Assembly: GCA_014281115.1 (NCBI GenBank)
Contig: JACONQ010000009.1
Coordinates: 2,728,001-2,792,000 of the forward strand
From: Laburnicola sp. R22_1
Taxonomy: Eukaryota; Ascomycota; Dothideomycetes; Pleosporales; Didymosphaeriaceae
DNA length: 64,000 nt
Direction of reading: 5' to 3'
Shown: positions 10,901 through 20,458 of the stretch, in pieces
Numbering within the stretch: the first letter of the stretch is position 1
Layout of the letters: the number at the start of each line of letters is the position of its first letter
The notes under the pieces: generated by a model
Databases searched by the model: none
What the model was told of the DNA's origin: nothing
The model's input: the letters and a program-made list of their open reading frames with translations, nothing else
Made by a program: the position numbers and the translations under genes

Positions 10901-11165
10901 CGCTCCCGACGGTAGTCAGCGTACCATTGGCGCCAGTAACCCGTCCAAAGTCAACCGCCACATCGTGCGCCGCGCGCAACACACCAGGCCAATCCGCCGC
11001 ATCGAGAACGAGATGAACAGGCGAGTCACTCGAGGCGAGCTGTACACTCCCATTTCCAGGCTTGAAGTCAACAGTCGGCTTCCGATCCTGCGACAACGAA
11101 GCGCCAGCAGTGGCGTACACAGAAAGCGACAGTACGCTCAGGGCAGCGCGCGAAAACATCCCCAT
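7924..11165 (-). CDS. Secreted GH115 xylan alpha-1,2-glucuronidase
   Basis: Family GH115 enzymes remove (4-O-methyl-)glucuronic acid side chains from xylan. Four exons close in frame to 1027 aa: 10640-11165, 9756-10591, 9013-9701 and 7924-8956. The introns are 48, 54 and 56 nt with GT/AG ends. Residues 1-23 (MGMFSRAALSVLSLSVYATAG) form a signal peptide. Next comes the N-terminal domain (HLVLDAADWPGVLRAAHDVA). The catalytic region follows, with KRGTIFGLYDISEQIGVSPW, KYRGFFINDEAP, ANYLWPAMWGSMFNVDD, GMRGYHDTAMS and LLWTEDNWQNIRRLP. A C-terminal beta-rich domain with FEAEHYTRL completes it. The length matches typical fungal GH115 proteins (about 950-1050 aa), and many N-glycosylation sequons fit extracellular action. 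No disabling mutation was found. A candidate XlnR/Xyr1-type GGCTAG site lies about 100 nt upstream. Confidence 0.95.
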
Positions 11166-12368
11166 AACGTACGGCGATTGCTATTTCCAGGCGACGGAGA
11201 TGGAAGCCAGACCGACTCCCCGGCGCGCCGGGATGCTCTACATATATACATACGCCTGCCTGGCTAGGCCAAAAGACTGTGCCAATCCCCTTAATATCCT
11301 AGCCGCGCATCCCAAGCGCAGCTATTCCGCTATCCAGGTAGAATACCCCAGGAAAACACTGCGCACAGGGCGACAAGGGTGCCAAGTAGCGGTCCGATAT
11401 TGACGATCCCGGGTATTCTGTGTGGATAAATTGTTCGACGCTTCGTCTATGCGGGAGAGATGCAGACTGGCTTCGAGAACCTTGGCCGGGGAAGCAGGGC
11501 CGCGGAAGCAGGAACGGGGCATGTTCATCTATTTAGCTGCATGGGAGATGATTACAAAGCCCTGGGTGGATGATGGAGATGTCGCTTGCGGATGCAGATG
11601 TTTGCATGTTGGACTTCGGAGAGTGGGGGAATTCTTCCGGTTGCGCGAAGGGTGATACGAGCTGTTGCTGCGTCATAGATGGGTTCCTCAGTATAGTCAA
11701 GATGTGGGTGATGGGGGTTTGTACCGGGTCGATGGAGAGGAGGTGGTGGAAGAATGGCTAAATTGAGAAATCCCCACATTGTCCTAGGCTCGTTCTGTAG
11801 TAGTGCGGGGGATGAACGGCAAGCTGTTGAAAAGAGTGATGTTATGTTCGCGGGATTTATTTGAAAGGAATGCAAGAGTCTTAGGGATCAGAGTATATGT
11901 ACGACTCCTGAGCTTCTTGAATGTTTTAAAGATTGTACTTCTCATGAGTCTTGAGGTCGAGGTCAGGAGACTTGATATCACGTGGTCTGTCAGGCACCTG
12001 GGCAGCCAGTATAGAGACTGCGAGTTTCAACGAACAATCATCTGCTGAGCGCGCATTTACCACATTCTGCATCTCATCCATCTCCATCTCCGTCGAGGTA
12101 CTCGAGCTCACGTGGCTTGAAGAACGTACGAATCTAAAAGGGGCTAGCCCCTCGGCAATCTGATAATCTATCTGTTGATCGACTTGGCGATCCAGGAATG
12201 CGTCCATCATCGCTCCCACGACACGCACGATGAAAGCGCGGTGTCCATAGTGCCTGAAAGAAAGCACTATCCCCAGGAGGTAAGTTACGCTCCACTCCTT
12301 ACGTTCACAACAAATCGCAGCTTCCCCTTGCTGTTCCGTTTGGACCCATTACCCCCCAACAAACAACC
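11166..12368. other. Intergenic region upstream of the GH115 gene
   Basis: About 1.2 kb separates the GH115 start and the photolyase relic. Open frames here (for example 113 codons at 11926-12267, minus) show no recognisable motif and are not annotated. The first 110 nt hold the GH115 core promoter described separately. Confidence 0.4.
11240..11267 (-). promoter_or_regulatory. Candidate TATA-like and GGCTAG (XlnR-type) site for GH115
   Basis: An ATATATAC stretch at about 11242-11250 and a GGCTAG hexamer at 11262-11267 lie 75-102 nt upstream of the GH115 ATG. XlnR/Xyr1 regulators of hemicellulase genes bind GGCTAA/GGCTAG-type sites, so xylan-responsive control is plausible. A single hexamer occurs often by chance, so confidence is low. 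Confidence 0.3.
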
Positions 12369-14230
12369 ATACCACCCAAACGCAAAGCCGCTCACAAATC
12401 CCAGCCAACGCCGCCTCTACAACCACCTACACCGACCCCTCCAGCACCGCCCCAAACAAGCGCTCGTAGCTCTCGACGCCCGTCCCAATCCCCTCCACGA
12501 ACCGCAACAACGTCGCCGACGAACCTCCCAGCGCATTCGCGACCGTCGCACGAGGTCGAGCCGGGATTGAACAGCAAGATGAACAAGTAGCAGCGTTTGA
12601 CCACTCGCGACCAGAGGAGAAGGCCGGGATCGTGGATCGGAGATTTTTCCCGGCGGACATGAGCAACGAGCGGTGCGCCATGTACAACACTGGAGAAATG
12701 CTCCGGCCGATGGAATGGAAGTGCTGAATGCCGCACTCGAGAGTACGAGAGACGCGCGGGATGAGATTCGGGATGGTCAAGGGCGGGAAGGCGGTCATAC
12801 ATTGGTTCAAGCGGGATTTGAAGATCAGAGATGCCACGGGCCTGAGCAGAGGGGGAGAGCTGGCGAAGGAGAGGGGCGTGGGTGTGATTGGCGTGTGGAT
12901 CATGAGTCCGCAGGATTGGGAGGCGCACTTGGTTTCGCCTGCCGACTTTGAGCCGAGGTCTGTGGAGATGCTCAAGGGGGAGTTGGTGGAGCTGGATATC
13001 CCGCTGTACGTCGAGACGGTGGAGCCGCGCAGGGATGTGCCGAAGATGTTGTTGGAGCTGGCGCGGGAATGGGATGCGAAGAAGATATTTTCGGACGAGC
13101 TGAGGAGGGAGGAGAGATTGACACGGCGGGGACTCGAGACGGGGATCAACTTGGAGCCCTGTCATGATGACTGCGTGGTTCCGCCGGGGAGTCTGAAGAC
13201 AGGAAGTGGGACGCAGTACGCCGTGTACTCCCAATGGTACAGATCATGGGTCGCTCATTTACACGCGCATCCACATCTTTTGAACGAATGACCCATGCCT
13301 CCCAGAACCCGCCCGGCTTCCGCGCCAACTTCAAAGCCCTCTTCGATACCAAAGTAACGCCAGCCCCCGCAAGCAAAGCTCTGACTCCCGAACAAAAGAA
13401 TCGCTTCTCCCGTCTCTGGCCCGCCGGCGAAGCCGCGGCCCTCGACCGCGTCGCCCTCTTCCTCGCGGACGAGATCGGCCACTACACCGCTACGCGCAAG
13501 TTCCCGGCGAACGTGAGCGTGCACTATGCGGCGGGAACGCTGGCCGCAAGACAAAGCGTGAGGATGGTGCGGGTCGTGAACAGTACAAAGCAGCTAGACG
13601 GCGGCATCGAGGGCATGAGAGGCTGGATTGGCGAGGTCGCGTGGGGAGATTTTTACAAGCATGTGCTCGTCAACTGGCCGTACATTTGGTACGTTGCCCA
13701 GCGTACGTTCCGAATATCCACACTGACAACGATCGACAAGCATGAACAAGCCCTTCAAATACGAATACACAAACATCGAATGGGAGTACAACGACGAGCA
13801 CTTCCGCGCCTGGACTGAAGGCTGAACCGGTACGTTACGTCCAACACTACTCCTTCCTACTCCCACCACTCAACGATCCTCCATTCATTTCATTCCACCA
13901 CCCTCCTCTTCCTTACACATACCCCTCGTCAACACCGCCATGCGCTCCCTCCTCTCAACCGCCTCCGCATGCTACCTGCGTCCTTCCTCTCCAAATACCT
14001 CCTCCTCGAAACACTTCCTAACGCACCTCATCGACGGGGCCTTTGCGTCCAACAACGGCGAGTGAGGCTTTTCGTCCTCCACGGGCGTCGATCCCCAGCC
14101 GCACTTTCGGGTTTTTAAAAAGTGGCGGAAGAGCTAGAGGTTGATGCTGGGGCTGTGCGTGATCTGTATGGGGAGGCGGGGAGGGAAGCGGGGAGGGAGG
14201 GGTATCTGAGGTGGTGGTGGGAGGTTGTTG
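12369..14230 (+). pseudogene. CPD photolyase pseudogene (PHR1-like), many lesions
   Basis: Decayed class I CPD photolyase (flavoprotein that uses light to repair cyclobutane pyrimidine dimers in DNA). Recognisable pieces occur in order but in changing frames: a basic N-terminus starting PPKRKA with ATA where ATG is expected (12369); FFPADMSNERCAMYN; EVLNAALE; VIHWFKRDLKIRD; SPQDWEAHLVSP; DIPLYVETVE; DELRREERL; HDDCVVPPG; AVYSQWYRSWVAHLHAHP; RFSRLWPAGE; VHYAAGTLAAR; EVAWGDFYKHVLVNWPYI; NKPFKYEYTNIEWEYN; RMLPASFLSKYLLLE; THLIDGAFASNNGE; and TGVDPQP. Lesions seen: loss of the start codon, frameshifts near 12715, 12775, 13285 and 13975-14010, a TGA after AWTEG (about 13818), a TGA in place of Trp after SNNGE (about 14063), and small deletions before DELRREE and after the FRVF segment. 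One intron (about 13689-13743) is still spliceable. It cannot encode a working enzyme. Confidence 0.9.
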
Positions 14231-14548
14231 TCGTAGTGGGGCGAGTTGGATGGAGGTTTTCAGCTTTATGTAGGCGCTGATGTTACGCAGCCAGCCTGGT
14301 TAGCACTCGTGAGGCAAGATTTGCGTATGATTATCGGTATAAGCATTAGATTACTAGGTATCATCCAACCCACCCACCCACCAACACCATATGCCTCATA
14401 CCATACATATCGTACCGTCTCCCCCCACCTCGTGCGCCCCACTCACACCCCACTCACACCCCACTCACACATGGCCTCCATGCACCCGCTAAATCGACCT
14501 AATCCCGCCCACATCCTCCCATTCCCCTTCCTTCCTCCAACCATCGCC
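14231..14548. other. Intergenic, C-rich
   Basis: A short stretch after the photolyase relic, containing CACACCCCACT repeats around 14440-14470. No gene is seen. Confidence 0.4.
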
Positions 14549-14728
14549 CTACGCCAACCCGCCGCCAGCAGGCGTCCGTCCCGCCTTCCTCCGCATGCTC
14601 TTGCTGCGGTGACTGTAGTAGTTGGGCGGCTCTTTCATCTCTTCTTTGTCGGCTTTGGAGGTTGACGGTTGGAGTTTTTTGCTGTTCGAGGAGGGGATGG
14701 GGAGGAGTTTGCTGGCTTTGGAACCCAT
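14549..14728 (-). CDS. Candidate small basic protein with N-myristoylation-like start
   Basis: An open frame of 59 codons from the ATG at 14728 begins MGSKASKLLPIP, which matches the MGxxxS/T pattern for N-terminal myristoylation followed by basic residues. The remainder is hydrophilic and strongly basic (SKSMRRKAGR), with a TSKADKEEMKEPP segment, and ends AGGGLA. The frame is also open upstream to 14935, but that part looks like untranslated sequence. There is no homologue I recognise and no intron. It may be a real membrane-tethered small protein or a chance frame. Confidence 0.3.
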   Translation of the reverse strand: MGSKASKLLPIPSSNSKKLQPSTSKADKEEMKEPPNYYSHRSKSMRRKAGRTPAGGGLA

Positions 14729-17700
14729 TTTGAGGCTGGGGGAGGTGGCTTGGGGGACTGTGGGGAGGTTAGGTGCTGTTGGGGGTGTGGGAGATGGGGA
14801 GAATGGAATGCAGGCGGTGCGGTGCGGTGCGACGGCGCGCAGTGCAGTGCGCAATAGCGAACAAGGGAAAGAAAGAAGGAATGAACTCACAGCCGCAACG
14901 TCGTGCTCAAGCAATCTTCCTGAAATCCTAAACAACCCGTATCGTATGTGTACGCCCTCTTACTATCGCTTCCTTCGCACTGCTGTTGGTGGTAAGCTAC
15001 AGTACAGAGGTTTATACGTCGCTGGAGGCTACAAGCAAACGTGGCACATGCACATGTGAGAAAGAGGCCTCAGCCCTGGAGGACGACGCGTCCCAGCTGA
15101 CGCGAGGGGCGCCGCGCGCGGAGGTCCCTCCAGGATGTCTGCATCCTTGTACGAGGATGCACGTGTTATTGGTGGATGGGTCGCGTAAGCGTTGATGGCG
15201 GTGTGGTCGCGGAGTGTCGCGGAGTGTGAGCGCGTATTCAACACCACCACCTGAACGAACGAAGATATTACGGTTTTGTGGGGCGATGTTTTTGGCTTTT
15301 GGCTGTGTGACTCGGTGCTTCGGCAGTTGTAGGTGGTAAGAAAGATCACTTGAGGCTGTAGGGTGGTCGGTTGGAGTGGCGGCGCGTATGATTCGGTGAG
15401 AGTCGAGACTACGCCGCTACGGCACGCGTGCCAGCAGTCGTAATGGCCGTACTGGCAACGGTCTTATTCTCGACTCCCCGGGCCGACTTCAGCGCATTTT
15501 TTGGCATCGCTTCATACTACAACACTTACTGCGCCCAGGGCTACTTCTTCCTTTTCAGCGCTCGCTTGCCTGGTCCACCGTCAGCTCTGGAGGCCAAGCC
15601 AGCCCATCCCAAGCCATCGGGCGATCGAAAGGTTCAGGATACGCGCGACATCGGAATTACCCCACGATGGAGCTACGAGACGATATCGACGGATATCATC
15701 GATGGACTACGATGGCCGAATATGGGTCTGGCTACGGTGCTTGAAGTAACGGCCGCTTTGTGCCGGAGAAGAGCTGGGAAGCTACATGGGCTGTGCTGTC
15801 CTCTTTCTTCCGCGAGGCGATTCTGAGCTGTATCATAGCTGAGTGCTTGGGGTTCTTCTTTCTTCTGACAGAGCCTCTCTATTTGGACTCCTTCATATAC
15901 CCGGATGGTGAATCTGCAGACGCTGTTGCGGTATCACGAGTCGTTACTGAATATGGATGTCCGCGAAATCTTTCGACCGGCGAGGTTTTACCCGATTACG
16001 AGAGCGACACCCTCCTTAGTCAGAGTCGCGCATGCAGCACGGAACTGCGTACGGGACTGCGGTACACCAAAACCATCGAAATATCGACCCTGTCGGAGGA
16101 CCAGGGTTCCGCTGGTGGTCTACAGGTCGATGCGCTTATGGATATATTCCGAAACTCAGTCTTCTTCGATGATGGGAGACCATCATCTTCTATGCTGGAG
16201 ACAGCGTTTCTCATCAGACGCCGACATGGCAATTTTATCGATTCGGGTGTCGCCCGGATGAAGCTATGCGGTCTATCGATTCAGACGCAGTGGACAATGA
16301 CAAGACGTTACGAAATCAGGTGGCTATTTTCCGAAAGAGCGCACGCCTGATGATCATATCGAAGACGCATGGATGACTCCCACATCCTTTCAAAGATCGT
16401 ATTCAATTACTTCCACCGGGACAACTCTACAGTATAAAGCAATCGACTGCAATTCGTAATCGCATTCGAGCATCAGGTCAGCTGATTAACCCTGCTTCAT
16501 TTTTCTACCCACGGTGGTGTATAAGATACGCGAGAAAGGGATGCATACAGGCAGATGGCATGCTTTGTTGCGGAATGAGACAGTGTTGTCCTTACAATGA
16601 GCAGACCGATAAGTGTTTGTTATGATCTTGCTCCAACATGACCGTAGCTCAACAGATCTTGGTACGCCGCGCGTTTGTTCCATATACGTTATGTTTCATG
16701 GGCTGATTCCCTCCAGACAATTCGATCTGATACTGCAATTTCCCAATTGATTGTTTGCTGAAACCATTCCTGGAAAGCAAACATCGCCGCGTCTACACAA
16801 TCGGATGCGACACACCCAGGTATTGTGTATGCGAACATAGTGGATCTCAGATATTGCCAAACCAATGCAGGTCTTGCTTGTCGAACTGCTTGTTGGTGTT
16901 GAACGTAGATCACATCCAGATATTGCCAAATCAACATGCGTGTCTGTCTCGCTTGTCAAACGTCGATCACATCCGGCAAACATGTCTTGTGTTTGAAGCA
17001 CAAGAAGAGGCTTTCTTACCGCCATTCTTCTCGATCTCACCGCAACGATGTAAACCGCGTTCTTCGTCAACAAGTTGCAGTACACATTTTCGCCATGTAT
17101 TGTCGCCTCCTCGCTCTCGAGAGAATGAATCGAATTGCAACCTTAACTCAGCTTCAACGTCCAAGCTGCAAGGGGATCGGACCTACCATCTTAACCACTC
17201 ATCTTGTCGAATCTCGCTCTCATATCTTGCCCAAAATTGCACTTCCAGCGCACGATTGACGGTCCCTCGCACATTTTACTGTACGAGAGCTGAGAGAATT
17301 GGCAGCATCCGCACATTATCCTCGTCGACTAGTTATCTTTGCTCCTCGTCGTGGCCAGCAGGCAGGATCTCGAAGATCACTAGAACCTCCGCGCTGTCGT
17401 CACCAGTCTGTCAGCCAAATTAACCGCAACTTTGGCGCCATCGAGTTCATGCCGCTCCATTTCATGCGCCTCAACTAGTTTTCGACAGGTTTCGGATGCT
17501 CAAAACACAAGAACGCCGTTTCGCTGCTGGTATCGCGAATCCCGTCTGTCATCTCATCAACAATAAATATGCTGCTGGATTTCTCCGTGTGAAGCGAGTC
17601 TAGCGAGTGCAGAGGTTCGATGTCACGGCTAAAGACAATCCTAAATAAGACACAGCGGACCTTATCACATATATACGCTTTGCGGACATCCTCCGTACCT

Positions 17701-17911
17701 AAAGCGGATCCACTTCACACAGGAAATCAAGCGCATGCTCTTACTAATATCGATCCTTGCGCAAGTGTACCAGGAATCAAATCACCCAAGACAAAATACA
17801 CAGGTCACTTTGGTCGCAATCAACATTTATATAAGTTCCTTTAATTTTTTTTCCTTCCTACAGGCTACCCCGGGCGACGAACGAACGAGTCATAGGACAA
17901 AGGTCGTTTGC
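14729..17911. other. Long region without a supported gene
   Basis: About 3.2 kb. Several open frames of 120-220 codons occur (for example 15760-16350 and 16755-17423, plus strand), but they lack recognisable domains, have irregular composition and overlap other frames equally open. They may be gene relics. A short diverged direct repeat lies at 16845-16990. Confidence 0.4.
16845..16990. repeat. Diverged direct repeat, ~60-nt units
   Basis: Two and a half units share the order GATC(A)CA, CAGATATTGCCAAA, an AATGCAGG- or CATGCGTG-type stretch, CTTGCTTGTC and AACG (about 16844-16903, 16908-16965 and a partial copy to 16990). No terminal repeats or coding function are evident. Confidence 0.5.
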
Positions 17912-19495
17912 CTACTCGTCGTTGAGCACATCCCAGTCGGCATACCCGTCCGACTCCGAGTCCTCATTATCCCCCTCAGAGCCCGACTCCTCCGAATCGA
18001 CTTCCATATCCGACTCCTGGGCATCCGCTTCCGCGTCCTCGTCCACGTCACCCCCTCCCGCGTCTTGGTTTGCGGCAGGCCAGTAGTGGTAATGGTTGGT
18101 CACATTGTTTGTAATGTGACCGCGGTTCAGCTCACCATTGTTCACGGTAAGATGGGTAATGTTCGACAAATTATTGCCGAACCCAAGACCACGCTCAATG
18201 CTGTGCTGCAGCCCCTCTGTTCGACGCCTACGCTCCGCCCTAGTCGTTCCGTGGCGAGATGGGGTCCCAGAGTCACTGTGATAACGAGAGTGTGCTCGGG
18301 AGCTCGGAGCGCTCGGGGCGTCGCTGCGCCGGAAGCGATCTGATGAGGGACCAGGAGACGGTGTTCGCGGTGCTTCGTCCCCCTCCATGAGTTCGTCTGG
18401 CGTGGGAGACCTAGGCCTAGATTCCGGCTCGGATTCTATATCCCCATTCTCCACTGAGGAAGACCCAGAGCTAGAAGCCGGCGCTGATCCCGAAAGCCGC
18501 ACCATTACGTCCCAGTCCTCATTCTCTTCCCCATCGCCATCATCGCTTTGGCCATATTCCTCTTCGACAATTTCGTAGTCGTCTCCGTCATTATCGTGTC
18601 CACCGTCGGATTCAACATCGTCGGCTTCCTCCCCATTTACCGCTCTATTAAAATGATGAGCCGCGATAAAGACGTTCCCGACAAGTGTCGTTGCAGGAAG
18701 CATTTCCATCAAGATGATCTCACGGAGGTGCTTTGTCACTACACTTTTGAGATAATTCTCTCCGTGTACTTCGTGCGCCGCGGACATTTTCATCTCTGGG
18801 CCAAATTTCGTGAACAGTCCTCCAACTTGGAGAACAGTTCGGTCATAGACGGCCCGCCAATCTAGGCCCTCCTCCTCGGTCTCGGCCTCATAATACTCGT
18901 CAAAGACGCGCATTGCCAGCCAGAGGTAGGCTTCGCAGTGGAAGCTTGAATCGTCTTGTCGGAAGCTCGTGGCCTCCTCGTCGATCCCTTTCTCCCACTT
19001 CTGCCTACGTGTCTTCTTGTGCTTCTTGCACAGGAAAGTTCTACACAGCGGGCATCGATTGCGAGCCTTGTTGATGCCTTTGATCCACTTGGTCAGGCAG
19101 CTCATGTGGAACGAGTGCTTGCATGCTGGGATCTTCTTTGCTGGGTCCTTTGGACCTTCTGGCCCCGGAATCCCTTCCTGGCAGATTGTGCACTGCCAGG
19201 GCTCGTCTGCATTCTCGGTTCCATATTGAGGGAACAGCTCCTCTAGGCCGACGAGCTCTAAGGTGGCGAGAAATTCGACCGGAGTTGGAAGAGTCGGGTC
19301 GGCCCGGGAACCTATCTTATAGCCGTCGTCTTCTTGATCCTCGGCACTGCCATGTTCTTCGTTCTCAAATTCGGCTTCGGGGTTCTCTTGAACCTGGGAG
19401 TCTTGGAGTGTGTTCTCCGGGGTGTTGTTCTGCTCCGGGGCGTTCTCCTCTGGGGCGTTGTTCTGGTTCGAGACTTGCTCTGAAGAGTTTGCCAT
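17912..19495 (-). CDS. RING-H2 finger protein with acidic C-terminus
   Basis: Single-exon protein of 527 aa if translation starts at the ATG at 19495 (A at -3, AAAATGG). An in-frame ATG at 19576 would add 27 residues, but that stretch looks like leader sequence. The N-terminal 60 residues are rich in Asn, Glu and Gln. A RING-H2 finger spans about residues 102-155: CTIC, then ACKHSFHMSC, then CPLC, giving all eight zinc ligands in the C3H2C3 order. A helical region follows (about 170-290). The last 200 residues are a low-complexity Ser/Asp/Glu-rich tail containing a VTNHYHYWPA stretch. The RING fold suggests an E3 ubiquitin ligase, but substrate and location are unknown. It is divergent from the RING gene at 20459-21739, which has a similar RING-plus-helical layout. 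Confidence 0.85.
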   Translation of the reverse strand: MANSSEQVSNQNNAPEENAPEQNNTPENTLQDSQVQENPEAEFENEEHGSAEDQEDDGYKIGSRADPTLPTPVEFLATLELVGLEELFPQYGTENADEPWQCTICQEGIPGPEGPKDPAKKIPACKHSFHMSCLTKWIKGINKARNRCPLCRTFLCKKHKKTRRQKWEKGIDEEATSFRQDDSSFHCEAYLWLAMRVFDEYYEAETEEEGLDWRAVYDRTVLQVGGLFTKFGPEMKMSAAHEVHGENYLKSVVTKHLREIILMEMLPATTLVGNVFIAAHHFNRAVNGEEADDVESDGGHDNDGDDYEIVEEEYGQSDDGDGEENEDWDVMVRLSGSAPASSSGSSSVENGDIESEPESRPRSPTPDELMEGDEAPRTPSPGPSSDRFRRSDAPSAPSSRAHSRYHSDSGTPSRHGTTRAERRRRTEGLQHSIERGLGFGNNLSNITHLTVNNGELNRGHITNNVTNHYHYWPAANQDAGGGDVDEDAEADAQESDMEVDSEESGSEGDNEDSESDGYADWDVLNDE

Positions 19496-20458
19496 TTTGA
19501 ATACAGAAAAGCTTTTTTGCGAATTGATTATTCGATTTTTTTCTGCTGAACCAGGTTGTGGTTTAGAATGATCCATCAGGGAACGATATCAATGTCCTTA
19601 AATGCACTCGTCGGCCAGTTCAACGCTTCTTCACATTGCCAATATCGAAATTGCGGTGTTGAACATTGTGTGTCTTTGATGGAGAGAGTCACCACACTCG
19701 ACCCTCGATTTTTGCGTCACGAGTCATCCAAGGTATGCATTGTTCAAGATCTTAGCCTAGAAATAAGCTTACAGCTCTCCAGGTACCCTCTAATTGGCTC
19801 CCGTTGTCTGGTCTGGTGATTAGATTGGACCTCGCTAAGGGCTCTACTATCCATTGCTCGTTTCCGAAGTTCTCTTCGTTTGCTGGATTTTACATACACA
19901 ATGCTTCTCGGGATTTCGTCTGGTCATCAGTGTGTTTGACAAGCGGCTGGATCACTTGCAATCCTGCATTCTTTTCACGGACCTTTGTGGTGCATTGCTA
20001 ATATCCAACTCAAATGCTTCTTCGAGTTCTGTATCTGAACGCAATCGACTTGTATTTTCTCAATCTCGGTGTAGGTCAACGAAGTACCTAACTTTTCATC
20101 TTTCTCGAAGGCAAACTAACGTTGTATAGTAACTATGTTATCCACGACATCGATCTAAACTTGCCACCGAGGTGCCAATGCGTTAGGCTATTTGATAGCA
20201 CCATAGCTTGCTACGGCATCGTAGCGCTGACATCTTTGAGTAAGATGTGTGACCATAATACTGTGTCAATGGTCACATATGTTTGGGTAATTTCACATTG
20301 TTGCTTGTCGAAGTTCACACTTGGTGTAGTGATAAGTTCAAATCCTCGCTTTCACAAAAGGGTCGAACTGGAACTTATAATCCCCATCAATCCTCTCCGG
20401 CTCAAAAGGTATCCCTCGATATCTACTCGGTATCAACTCGGTATCATCCAAAGTGGCC
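19496..20458. other. Shared intergenic region of two divergent RING genes
   Basis: About 960 nt that must contain both promoters. It is moderately AT-rich with no open frame supported as a gene. A GTTCAAATC sequence at about 20337 resembles a tRNA B-box, but no A-box or cloverleaf fits around it. Confidence 0.4.

Noticed and set aside
12392..13234. Long minus-strand open frames (280 and 240 codons) over the photolyase relic
   Set aside because: They are antisense to recognisable photolyase segments and encode low-complexity His/Arg/Ser-rich sequence; they are open because of GC-rich codon composition.
15760..16350. 196-codon plus-strand frame
   Set aside because: It has no recognisable domain, no clear start context and no supporting neighbour; it could be a relic but cannot be supported as a gene.
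16755..17423. 222-codon frame rich in Cys and Ser
   Set aside because: Its apparent CxxC motifs come from the diverged direct repeat at 16845-16990 and alternate frames are equally open.
20320..20360. tRNA-like B-box (GTTCAAATC)
   Set aside because: No matching A-box or cloverleaf can be drawn around it.
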